This document shows positions 19,163 to 26,431 of a stretch of DNA of 56,195 bases, piece by piece. Source of the stretch: Pseudomonas defluvii (GTDB taxonomy: Bacteria; Pseudomonadota; Gammaproteobacteria; Pseudomonadales; Pseudomonadaceae); contig NZ_MBPN01000025.1 in NCBI RefSeq assembly GCF_001695625.1, positions 1-56,195 of the forward strand, read 5' to 3'. Numbering within the stretch: the first letter of the stretch is position 1; every line of letters starts with the position of its first letter. The notes below the pieces were generated by a model. That model made no database searches and had not been told where the DNA came from. It saw nothing but the letters and a program-made list of their open reading frames with translations. Position numbers and translations under genes: made by a program.

Positions 19163-19238
19163 GGTGGCTGCGTGTGGGAGACCTTCGGGTCTGCCGGGTT
19201 CCTTTTGCCCCGGTCTTGCAGACCCGCACGCAGCCGCC
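19163..19238 (+). ncRNA. Structured 5' leader of the DUF3077 gene (candidate cis-regulatory RNA)
   Basis: A 12-bp outer stem (19163-19174 with 19227-19238, one G-U) encloses two competing folds. In the first, AGACC pairs with GGTCT around a TTCG tetraloop (19179-19192), and CCGGG pairs with CCCGG (19194-19198, 19209-19213). In the second, GGGTCTGC (19187-19194) pairs instead with GCAGACCC (19218-19225). The repeated AGACC gives the same GGTCT two partners. It ends 54 bases before the start codon. I cannot match it to a named RNA family from memory. Confidence 0.45.
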
Positions 19239-19292
19239 TCCCTATCAACTGCAAGTGATGTTGGGCGGCTCCACAGCAAAAGGAGATCCACT

Positions 19293-19592
19293 ATGACAAA
19301 AATTGTCCCCGATCCCCCGCCAGCCGGCTCACCCCTGACAACCACCACAACCACCTTTGGCTCCTGCGAAGGCAGCCATGCCCCGCTGTTCCGAGTGTGC
19401 GCCGGCGTTGAGGCCGAACATGCGCTGGTGCATTTGTCGGTCCTGCTTCGCAGCGCGGATGCCGCCAACAACCAAGCCTGCGATCTGGTCGATGCACAAA
19501 CCCGTCACTTGCTCTGGGCAACCCGCAATGCGCTGGATATGTCTAAAGGGCTGGTTGAAGCGTTGCTGCTGAGCATTGAAAGCAGCACTTGA
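19293..19592 (+). CDS. DUF3077 family small protein
   Basis: A 99-residue protein of a Pseudomonas-enriched family with no known function. The recognisable core is 'HAPLFRVCAGVEAEHALVHLSVLLRSAD', followed by an amphipathic helical C-terminus ('LLWATRNALDMSKGLVEALL'). The first 30 residues are Pro/Thr-rich and probably disordered, including a run of six threonines. There is no signal peptide or membrane segment. The ATG at 19293 has a clear AGGAG 6 bases upstream. The gene stands alone after a structured leader and before a long hairpin at 19709-19757, which suggests control of its expression at the RNA level. Confidence 0.75.
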   Translation: MTKIVPDPPPAGSPLTTTTTTFGSCEGSHAPLFRVCAGVEAEHALVHLSVLLRSADAANNQACDLVDAQTRHLLWATRNALDMSKGLVEALLLSIESST

Positions 19593-19708
19593 GCAGATGA
19601 CTTGCCAGTGGTGGCGCACCTACCGTGGGAGCACACCTTGGTGGCGATGGAACCCGCAGGGTTCCCAACGTATGCAGCTCATCCAATAGCCGGTGTAGAA
19701 GACCCAAA

Positions 19709-19757
19709 GTGCCAATATTCCAGCATTAAGCCATGCTACATGCTGGAGTATTAGCAC
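19709..19757. repeat. 18-bp near-perfect inverted repeat between convergent genes
   Basis: GTGCCAATATTCCAGCAT (19709-19726) and ATGCTGGAGTATTAGCAC (19740-19757) pair at all but two positions, both of which become G-U pairs on one strand. The loop is 13 bases. It lies between the DUF3077 stop (19592) and the kinase stop (19779). It may be a two-way terminator, but the even A+T content and lack of a T-tract are unusual. A degenerate REP-like stretch lies just before it (about 19623-19670). Confidence 0.5.
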
Positions 19758-19778
19758 AATGGCAACGATACAGCGCAC

Positions 19779-20471
19779 TTACGGCAGGTAGAGCCTGAAC
19801 ACGCCGCCGCCCAACGGCCCGCCGTTGCCGATTTCAATGCGCCCCTGCAGCCCGTCGCGTTCATGCAGCGCAGCAATGCGGGCCGCGAAGTAGAGGCCCA
19901 GGCCGGTGCTGCCGCTGCTGGGGTTGATGCCCTGCACGTAGTCGCTCTGGCGTTCGAGCATCTGCAGAGGATAACCTGGGCCGTCATCGTTGACGCTAAG
20001 TACTAGTTGGTCGTCTTCTTCGCTGACGGTTATCAGCAAGGCGTGGCCGGCGTAACGGATGGCGTTGTTGAGGATGTTGGACACCACCGACCCAATCAGC
20101 TCACGGTCAAAGAAGCCCAGCGGGTTGACGGTGTCGATCCGGTAGCTGGCCAGCAGGTCGCGATGGCTCAGTACGTCCTGGTGCGCCGCCAGTTGCGCTT
20201 CGATGAAGTCGTCCAGCTCATGGTAGCCAGGGCACATCGGCAACTGGTTGACGCCCAGTTTGTACAGGCCCAGCAGTTGCACCAGCATGCCGTTGAGGTG
20301 GGCGAATTCGTGTTCCATGACGCCCAGCTCACTGCCGCCACGTTGCGTGTCAGGCAAACGGGCCAGCCATTGGCTGTGGGTCTGCATGAGCATCGCCAGG
20401 GAGTTTTTCATGTCGTGTACGGTGGAGGCGATCACCGTGGAGAAGTCGAGCCCCTGCTTGTTTTCGCTCAT
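19779..20471 (-). CDS. Sensorless cytoplasmic histidine kinase
   Basis: A 230-residue kinase that starts almost directly with the dimerisation/phosphoacceptor helix: His19 in 'STVHDMKNSLAML'. The HATPase_c domain (about 115-230) has the N box 'NILNNAIRYA', the G1 box 'NDDGPGYP' and the G2 box 'GSTGLGLYFA'. No sensor, HAMP or transmembrane segment is present, so the signal must come from a partner protein or through the receiver protein encoded upstream. Its start codon overlaps the stop of the receiver-TPR gene (ATGA), so the two are translationally coupled and are almost certainly a cognate pair. Confidence 0.92.
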   Translation of the reverse strand: MSENKQGLDFSTVIASTVHDMKNSLAMLMQTHSQWLARLPDTQRGGSELGVMEHEFAHLNGMLVQLLGLYKLGVNQLPMCPGYHELDDFIEAQLAAHQDVLSHRDLLASYRIDTVNPLGFFDRELIGSVVSNILNNAIRYAGHALLITVSEEDDQLVLSVNDDGPGYPLQMLERQSDYVQGINPSSGSTGLGLYFAARIAALHERDGLQGRIEIGNGGPLGGGVFRLYLP

Positions 20472-22075
20472 CCACCAAATGCCCGTATATGCAGTTTGCG
20501 ATAGCGCTCGTAGCGCGCGTCACTTTCAGGAATACCGGCCACCCGGCTGAGGCAGGCGCGGCACTCTTCCAGTACGGCTGCGGTTGGCGTATCACCGGCC
20601 AGGCGCAGCAGTGCCTGGGTAGTGTTCAGGGCGATGCTGATGTTCTTCGGCTGCAACACCAGTGCTCGACGGAACAGGTCCAGGGCGCCACCCAGGTTGC
20701 CGGCCTGGTAGCTGCGCACGCCTTGGCGGTTAAGGTCGACGGCTTCGTTGCCCCCACCCAGAATCGCCGGGTCATCGGTCAGGGTTGCGATGTTTTTCAT
20801 CACCGCCGGGTCGTCGCCATACACCTCAACGCAGTTCTTCAAGATGCCGTTACTGGCCGCTTCCTGCCCGAGTTGTTGCAGTTGGGTCGCCACCAGCAAG
20901 GCTGCTTCGGCAGAGAAGAACTGGTCCATGCCCTCGATGCGAGCCATGGCCTGCTCGGTGAGCTTGGCGGCGGTCTCGGGGTCGCCAGCCTTGATCAGGC
21001 TGGTGGCTTTCATCAGGCGGGCGCGCACTTGCAGGCCCTGGTCGTCGGTGTACTCCTTGGCCACTTCGCTCAAGGCCGAGTTGATCTCTACCCGCGTGCG
21101 CGCATCCATGCCGCCGCCACCGTTCTTGCTGATCAAGGCCTGGGCCAGGCCCAGGTTGCTTTCAGGGTCTTTGAAACGCGAATGCTGGCCCTGGCTGACC
21201 GCCTGACGGTAGGCGCGTGAAGCGCTGTCGAAGTCTTCGTTGCCCAGCGCCAGCTTGCCCAACAGCATCTGCCGACGCACTGCCAGTGGCGAAAGGCGCA
21301 CCGCCTCTTCAAGCACGCTTTGAGCGCGCTTGGTTTCGCCGGTGGCCGTCAGTACGTCGGCCAGGCCGTCGTACAGGCCAGGCATCAGCGGGAAGGCCTT
21401 CAAGGCTTGCTCATAGATGCCCTGGGCCTGGCCAATCTGGCCACGTTTGAACAGTAATGCGCCAAGGGCGGCATAAGCCCAGGGCGTGGCACGGCTGCTG
21501 AGGATGGCCTTGAGGAATCGCTCAAGGTCTTCATAGCGGTTCAGGTCACGCAGGGCGTTGGCTCGGTAGCGCAGGCACAACGGCGCAAAACGCTGGTCCT
21601 GGCGGCAGAGGTTCTCGCACGCGGCCAGGACCTCGGCGGGTTTGCCACGGTCGAGCGCCTGCAGAATCGGCTTGAGCAAGGTTTTGCGCTGTACCAGCTT
21701 TTCCAGCCGCTGGGCCAGCCCGATCCGGTTGAACGGTTTGGTCAGATAGGCATCAGGCTCATGTTCCAGAGCACTGAGCACCACTGCCTGGCTGCTCTCA
21801 GCCGTGACCATGATGAACACGCACTCATGGCTAATGAGCTTGTCGACCATCAGGTCTTCGAGGGTTTGCTGGCCGTTTTTCTTGCCATCGCCCAAGTGAA
21901 AGTCATGCAGGATGAAGTCATAGCGTTTCTGCGCACACATGCGCAGCGCCTGCTCGCCGCAGTCAGCAGTATCGACGTCACGCACGCCCAGCTCGCGCAG
22001 CATGGAGCGGACAGAGCTGCGGAAGTCGGAGAAGTCATCGACAATGAGAAAACTTTTTTGGCTGTAAACCAACAT
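20468..22075 (-). CDS. Response regulator with receiver and tetratricopeptide-repeat domains
   Basis: A 535-residue protein. The receiver domain (1-125) has the acidic pair Asp13-Asp14, phosphoacceptor Asp58 in 'FILHDFHLGDG', the conserved Thr in 'MVTAES' and the Lys in 'YLTKPFN'. The remaining 400 residues are a tetratricopeptide solenoid, with TPR-like helices such as 'GALLFKRGQIGQAQGIYEQALKAFP' split over about residues 205-235 and 'GVRSYQAGNLGGALDLFRRAL' near 465. There is no DNA-binding or cyclase domain, so output is by protein-protein contact. It is the first gene of the pair with the sensorless kinase. What it binds is unknown. Confidence 0.92.
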   Translation of the reverse strand: MLVYSQKSFLIVDDFSDFRSSVRSMLRELGVRDVDTADCGEQALRMCAQKRYDFILHDFHLGDGKKNGQQTLEDLMVDKLISHECVFIMVTAESSQAVVLSALEHEPDAYLTKPFNRIGLAQRLEKLVQRKTLLKPILQALDRGKPAEVLAACENLCRQDQRFAPLCLRYRANALRDLNRYEDLERFLKAILSSRATPWAYAALGALLFKRGQIGQAQGIYEQALKAFPLMPGLYDGLADVLTATGETKRAQSVLEEAVRLSPLAVRRQMLLGKLALGNEDFDSASRAYRQAVSQGQHSRFKDPESNLGLAQALISKNGGGGMDARTRVEINSALSEVAKEYTDDQGLQVRARLMKATSLIKAGDPETAAKLTEQAMARIEGMDQFFSAEAALLVATQLQQLGQEAASNGILKNCVEVYGDDPAVMKNIATLTDDPAILGGGNEAVDLNRQGVRSYQAGNLGGALDLFRRALVLQPKNISIALNTTQALLRLAGDTPTAAVLEECRACLSRVAGIPESDARYERYRKLHIRAFGG

Positions 22076-22210
22076 CCAAGGAACCTGTCATGGGGTAGTA
22101 AGGAGATACACGCAAGCAACGATTACAACGACAGGCTCATCCCTTTAGCCCGCTATGGCGCACAGCTGATAACCAACGGTTGGGCTATCACGCACTGCAA
22201 CACCACCCTG

Positions 22211-23305
22211 TCACACACCCAATTGGCTCCCCAGACGATATTGATTGTTCCCCGAGCGCTTGGCGTCATACATCGCCAGGTCTGCGGTGTGGATCAGGTT
22301 ATCCATACTCGTGGCGTGGTCGGGAAATACCGCCACACCCAGGCTGGTGCCGATCACACACGTTTCACTGGCAATCTCCATCGGCATTGAAAGTGCCCGG
22401 ATAATCATTTCGCAAAGCACATGGATTTCTTGTTGTATGTTCAGGTCGGACGACAAACCTTCGAGCACCAGCACGAACTCATCGCCCCCGATACGTGCCA
22501 CTGTATCGGCCGTACGCACCAAATTCTTGAGGCGCTTGGCCGTGGTAATCAGCACCTGATCGCCGGCAGCGTGACCGTAGCTGTCGTTGATCGCCTTGAA
22601 GCCATTGAGGTCGAGAAAAATCAGCGCCACTCGGGTGCGCTGGATGCGTGCCTGCTCAAGTGCCGCCGACAGCCGCTGCTCAAGAACCAGGCGGTTGGCC
22701 AGGCCAGTCAGCGCATCCTGATGGGCCATGCTGTGCAGTTGGTTGGCCCAGGCTTTTTCTTCGGTGATGTCGCGTACCACCCCCATCATCTTGATGGCCT
22801 TGCCGTGGGCGTCCTTGATCACATTGCCGGTCTCGCGCAGCCAACGCACCGTACCATCGGGCCAGATCACCCGGTACTCCTCGTCATGGTTTTCGCCGGT
22901 TTCAATGCAGCGCAACTCGCCCGCCCTGACCTGCTGACGGTCGTCCGGGTGGACACTGTTGCAGAAGTGTTCATAACTGGGGGTGATCTCGCCCACCTGA
23001 TAGCCGAACATGCCGTAGATGGCTTCAGACCAGTACAACTGCTCGGTGTCGACATCCCAGTCCCAGGTGCCAATGCGGGCAAAGTACTGGCTGCGTTTGA
23101 AACGCTCGATGTCGTCAGGGAGGATGGCGCTCGCTTGGGCACATTGGCTGCAAACGCCCGGCGGTGAGCCCGCCAGTTGCGCTTGAAGCTCAGCCAGGCG
23201 AGCACTCAGGTCGCGCTCGCGGTGCAGCGCACGGCGCCACACTATCAGCAGCACCACGATGCCAAGGCACATCCAGAGAAGTAGCACGTTCAGGACTGCC
23301 GTCAT
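22211..23305 (-). CDS. Membrane-anchored PAS-GGDEF diguanylate cyclase
   Basis: Predicted to make cyclic di-GMP from two GTP. The 364-residue protein has one N-terminal membrane helix (about 5-24), a short coiled coil, a PAS_3-type domain (about 75-185, with 'IGTWDWDVDTEQLYWS') and a GGDEF domain. The active-site motif is intact (273-277), and an RxxD inhibitory site (Arg264-Asp267) lies exactly five residues before it, so product inhibition is expected. There is no EAL domain. 'CSQC' near residue 52 may be a redox or metal site. It reads the same way as the receiver-TPR gene, 135 bp upstream of it, and may share its pathway. Confidence 0.94.
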   Translation of the reverse strand: MTAVLNVLLLWMCLGIVVLLIVWRRALHRERDLSARLAELQAQLAGSPPGVCSQCAQASAILPDDIERFKRSQYFARIGTWDWDVDTEQLYWSEAIYGMFGYQVGEITPSYEHFCNSVHPDDRQQVRAGELRCIETGENHDEEYRVIWPDGTVRWLRETGNVIKDAHGKAIKMMGVVRDITEEKAWANQLHSMAHQDALTGLANRLVLEQRLSAALEQARIQRTRVALIFLDLNGFKAINDSYGHAAGDQVLITTAKRLKNLVRTADTVARIGGDEFVLVLEGLSSDLNIQQEIHVLCEMIIRALSMPMEIASETCVIGTSLGVAVFPDHATSMDNLIHTADLAMYDAKRSGNNQYRLGSQLGV

Positions 23306-23408
23306 GACAGCGGGGCACTCGATAATAAATGGCTAATCGCCATCTTAATCGAAGCAAGTTGTACACAAAAGCCTGCTAACCCGATGGTCCGTTTCGGTGA
23401 GGCGGGAA

Positions 23409-23433
23409 CTGGCGAGCCTGATCGACTCGCCAG
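23409..23433 (-). terminator. Hairpin ending the qhp structural operon
   Basis: CTGGCGAG (23409-23416) pairs with CTCGCCAG (23426-23433) around a 9-base loop, 17 bases past the qhpB stop codon. The minus-strand continuation starts TTCC, so the T-tract is poor. Its position supports a terminator. Confidence 0.5.
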
Positions 23434-23449
23434 ATCCACGCCGGTTCTA

Positions 23450-24568
23450 CTAGCGGGTAAAGACCTGGGCCGTGGTGATTGCCATGTCCCCCCCCGGCAA
23501 CTTGATCTTGCCCAGTGGCTTCAGGCTGTCAGCATCGAAAATCGCCACATCGTTGAAGGTACCGGCCAGGTAGATCTTGCTGCCGGCCTTGTTGAACGAA
23601 ATGCAGTAGTAGGAATGATCCAGGGTCGCTGCCTGGAGCATTTTCTTCTGCTTGATGTCGTACTTGGCCAGACGGTTGAGCACGCCAAAGACCAGGTTCG
23701 GGTCCTTGGGCGACACCATGCCGCTGAAGTAGATCTCGGTCAGCGGGCCAAAGTCGACGGTCTTGGTCTTGCCGGTGGCCAGGTCGATGTTGAAGAAGCC
23801 GTAAACATAGTCAGCGGTTGCCGGGTCTTCCTTCTTGTCCTTGAACTTGGCGGCCGTGTAGAGCAGCGAGAAATCATGCCGGTAGGTCTGCTGGTTCCAC
23901 ACGTAGAGCACATCCGGGGCGCTGTACAGCGGGCGCTTCCAGTGTCGGCTCGGCACCAGCACGTCGAACTTGCCGGTCTGCACGTTGACCTTGTAGATGT
24001 CCGGCCCGGCGATGTACAGGCTGCCGTCGTCACCGGTCTGCATGATGGTCAGCTGGCGTGGCGCCGGGAAGCTGCGCACGGGCTTGGCACTCATGCCGGC
24101 ATTGGTGGCGTAGACATCCAGGCGCGGCTGCTGCACTTCATAGCGATCGTTGAGCATCCGTGTCGGGTTGGCGACGGTGTACAACTCCTTGCCATCATGG
24201 CTGACAGTGAAGGAAAACATTGAACGAGCCTTTTCCCCCGGCTGCTGGGTAATGCTGGCATGGAACACCTGTTTGCAGGTGTCCAGCTCGACCCCGTAGA
24301 TGTCGGCGTAATGGTTGTTCAACACATAGGCAATTGTGCGGTCTGGCGACAGTTGCACGGTGCCCGGCCCAAAGGCGTCCGGCATCTGGCAGGTCTTGTA
24401 GAGGCTGTCGGTGGCCAGGTCGAGAATGTGCAGGTTGTTCGGGTAGTTGGTGGTGACCATGTACTCGTGGCCACGGTTGAGCGCCTTGCCCTCGTCGGCC
24501 AACAGTGGCCCGGAGCAGGCGCCAAGCACCAGAATGGCGGCCAGGCCGCGCGTTGCAGTCTGAAGCAT
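23450..24568 (-). CDS. qhpB: Quinohemoprotein amine dehydrogenase, beta subunit
   Basis: The beta-propeller subunit of periplasmic QHNDH, which together with the alpha and gamma subunits oxidises primary amines to aldehydes. The 372-residue precursor has a signal peptide (MLQTATRGLAAILVLGACSGPLLA) and then repeated YVTN/propeller blades such as 'NNLHILDLATDS', 'ELYTVANPTRML' and 'KIYLAGTFNDVAIFDAD'. The start used here is 24568 (AGAGGG upstream); an alternative ATG at 24601 overlaps the qhpC stop as ATGA and would add 11 residues before the signal peptide. It is the last gene of the qhpA-D-C-B operon. Confidence 0.93.
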   Translation of the reverse strand: MLQTATRGLAAILVLGACSGPLLADEGKALNRGHEYMVTTNYPNNLHILDLATDSLYKTCQMPDAFGPGTVQLSPDRTIAYVLNNHYADIYGVELDTCKQVFHASITQQPGEKARSMFSFTVSHDGKELYTVANPTRMLNDRYEVQQPRLDVYATNAGMSAKPVRSFPAPRQLTIMQTGDDGSLYIAGPDIYKVNVQTGKFDVLVPSRHWKRPLYSAPDVLYVWNQQTYRHDFSLLYTAAKFKDKKEDPATADYVYGFFNIDLATGKTKTVDFGPLTEIYFSGMVSPKDPNLVFGVLNRLAKYDIKQKKMLQAATLDHSYYCISFNKAGSKIYLAGTFNDVAIFDADSLKPLGKIKLPGGDMAITTAQVFTR

Positions 24569-24597
24569 GCGGGTATCCCTCTTGTTCGGCTGGGGGC

Positions 24598-24921
24598 TCA
24601 TTTGTCTTCCGGGAACACGGTCCCCAGGTTGCGCCAATTGTCGTTGGAGGCCTGGGCGTCTTTGTTCCAGTCCGGGTAAGTGCTCATCATGTCCGGCACC
24701 TGGGCCGGCCACCAGCAAGGGTCAGAGCAACCATACAGGTCTGATTCCATCGGCTGGCACAGCGACGAAACGCCACCGAAGGCATCGATTTCCCAGCCCG
24801 GGTCTGTGGTCGAGGCACACCCGGCCACCGAGTTCATGGCCACAACCTCTTCAATGCGGTTCTCGTCGGCAGCCTGTTCGAGCTTGAGCGCTTTGTTATT
24901 GATCGGCTTGAGATGCTTCAT
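24598..24921 (-). CDS. qhpC: Quinohemoprotein amine dehydrogenase, gamma subunit (CTQ-bearing)
   Basis: The small catalytic subunit that carries the cofactor cysteine tryptophylquinone. The 107-residue precursor has a 28-residue leader that is not a Sec signal; it ends 'RIEEVVA' before mature Met1. Counting from there, every residue known from the P. putida structure is in place: Cys7-Glu16, Cys27-Asp33 and Cys41-Asp49 for the thioether cross-links, and Cys37 with Trp43 for the quinone cofactor. The catalytic stretch is '[17 protein letters not shown]'. Its ATG lies one base after the qhpD stop, which couples substrate and modifying enzyme. Confidence 0.97.
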   Translation of the reverse strand: MKHLKPINNKALKLEQAADENRIEEVVAMNSVAGCASTTDPGWEIDAFGGVSSLCQPMESDLYGCSDPCWWPAQVPDMMSTYPDWNKDAQASNDNWRNLGTVFPEDK

Positions 24922-24922
24922 G

Positions 24923-26353
24923 TCAGTGGACCTTGCGCGGAGTGATGTAGCGGCTGATGAAGGCCGGGTTCTCGGCCATGATCCGGCTGTAGACTTCGAT
25001 GCCGAAGTCCACCCAGTCACGCATCAGTTCGCAGTAGTGATAGGTCGGGTGAGCGGGGTCGCCATAGCGAGCGTAACTTTCGTGGTAGCAGCCGCCTGAG
25101 CACAGGTTGCGAATGCGGCAGCTGTCGCACCCGGTGTTGGTGCGGTCCAGGCGCTGTGAGAGAAAGTCGTTGAGTTCGACCTGCTTGACCCCGCTGTGGA
25201 CGTTACCGAACGTTGGCAACGACGAGCCGGTGAAGCGATGACAGAGGTTCAACTCCCCCTTGTGATCGACCGCCAGCATCTTCAGCCCGGCCCCGCAAGG
25301 CAGAGCCTTCTTGTGCCCTTCATGAATGTCGGTGATCAACTGGTGCAGGTTGGAGAAACCGATGCTGCGGTGCTCCAGCGCTGCCTCCAGGTACCGCCGC
25401 CCGAGGGCTTTCATGTTGGCGAACACCTGTACCAGCTCTTCGCTACTCAGGTTGTAATCGCTGATATCGCCAGAGGTCACCGGCGCAAAGCCGACCTCCG
25501 CAAAGCCCAGTTCGTTGAACAGGTGGTTCCAGATGGTTTCGACATCGGTGACGCCCCGGGTCAGGGTGACACGGGCGCCGACCGGGCGGCTGTCATAACG
25601 CGACAGCAACATGTCGACCTTGCGCCGAACCACATCGTAGGTGCCCTGCCCACCGACCGTGATGCGATTGCGGTCGTGCACGGTCTTCGGCCCGTCGATA
25701 CTCACCGACAAACCGAATCGGTGGGCATTGAGGTAATCGACGATGTCTTCGGTGAGCAAGGTGGCATTAGTAGTCATGACGAACTCGACCCGCTTGCCCG
25801 CCTCACTGAAACGCCGCTCGCAGTAGTCGACCATGTACTCGATCAGCTTGCGGTTGCTCAGCGGCTCGCCGCCGAAGAACACCACGGTGTAGACCGACTC
25901 GTCCGGCGACTCCTTGAGCAGCATTTCCACCGAGGCCACGGCGGTCTCGACATCCATACGCTTGCCTTGCGAAGGCTTGTCCAGGTCCTCTTTGTAGCAG
26001 TAGGTGCAGCTCAGGTTACAGCCGGTGTTGACGTTCAACACCACCGTGTTGATCGCCGTGCGCTCGACCCGCCTAGTCGCCACTTCGGGGGTCAACGGCG
26101 AACCGTCGCTGACCAGTTCCAGGGCGATCAGCTCGCGCAGGGTTTCATTGATTTGCTCGCCGCCAAAACGCGGGGCCAGGCGCTGCTGCAGCGTTTCGCT
26201 GGAACAGCCCTCACCACGCAGGACGTCGATAATTTCCCCGGTCAGCGCATCGCTGGCGAACAGCGAGCTGCTGGGGATATGGAACAACATGCGTGCGTCA
26301 TCAACCTGCACTTCGTGCAGGTTGCGCTCCACCAGGTTCAAGGTAACGCCCAT
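24923..26353 (-). CDS. qhpD: QhpD radical-SAM thioether-bridge-forming enzyme
   Basis: A cytoplasmic radical S-adenosylmethionine enzyme that installs the three Cys-to-Asp/Glu thioether bonds in the QhpC precursor. The 476-residue protein has an N-terminal peptide-binding region (about 1-95), the radical-SAM CxxxCxxC motif at Cys112, Cys116 and Cys119 ('[12 protein letters not shown]'), a 'FFGGEPL' motif, and a C-terminal SPASM domain with auxiliary cluster cysteines in 'LPCGAG', '[14 protein letters not shown]' and 'YHYCELM'. A strong GAGGAGG site precedes the ATG. It lies between qhpA and qhpC, the order seen in Paracoccus. Confidence 0.97.
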   Translation of the reverse strand: MGVTLNLVERNLHEVQVDDARMLFHIPSSSLFASDALTGEIIDVLRGEGCSSETLQQRLAPRFGGEQINETLRELIALELVSDGSPLTPEVATRRVERTAINTVVLNVNTGCNLSCTYCYKEDLDKPSQGKRMDVETAVASVEMLLKESPDESVYTVVFFGGEPLSNRKLIEYMVDYCERRFSEAGKRVEFVMTTNATLLTEDIVDYLNAHRFGLSVSIDGPKTVHDRNRITVGGQGTYDVVRRKVDMLLSRYDSRPVGARVTLTRGVTDVETIWNHLFNELGFAEVGFAPVTSGDISDYNLSSEELVQVFANMKALGRRYLEAALEHRSIGFSNLHQLITDIHEGHKKALPCGAGLKMLAVDHKGELNLCHRFTGSSLPTFGNVHSGVKQVELNDFLSQRLDRTNTGCDSCRIRNLCSGGCYHESYARYGDPAHPTYHYCELMRDWVDFGIEVYSRIMAENPAFISRYITPRKVH

Positions 26354-26369
26354 CGCAACCTCCTCAAGC

Positions 26370-26391
26370 GGGGCCGGGCATTGCCGGCCCC
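26370..26391 (-). other. GC-rich hairpin between qhpA and qhpD
   Basis: GGGGCCGG (26370-26377) and CCGGCCCC (26384-26391) form an 8-bp perfect stem with a 6-base loop in the 78-base gap between the qhpA stop and the qhpD start. There is no T-tract on the minus strand. It probably stabilises the upstream message or partly attenuates, giving more alpha subunit than modifying enzyme. Confidence 0.5.
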
Positions 26392-26431
26392 CTTTTCATT
26401 CCGCTGATATGGCTGGGGTAACAGGCCCGTA

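Larger units (their letters stand above)
18715..19292. other. Gene-poor interval between hsdS and the DUF3077 gene
   Basis: These 578 bases hold no convincing protein gene. They contain a minus-strand terminator (18903-18957), a run of C-rich sequence near 19020-19045, and two small hairpins: GTCGCTG/CAGCGAC at 19057-19076 and CCGGG/CCCGG at 19076-19093. The strongly folded leader at 19163-19238 precedes the DUF3077 ribosome site. A stop-free minus-strand frame spans 18959-19471 but looks non-coding. Confidence 0.6.

Noticed and set aside
18959..19471. Stop-free 170-codon minus-strand frame over the DUF3077 gene and its leader
   Set aside because: No ribosome site, low-complexity valine and glycine runs that mirror the DUF3077 threonine codons, and composition unlike a Pseudomonas protein; treated as non-coding.
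19620..19675. GTGGGAGC-type sequence that resembles a Pseudomonas REP element
   Set aside because: Only a partial match without the full palindrome, so not called as a separate repeat.
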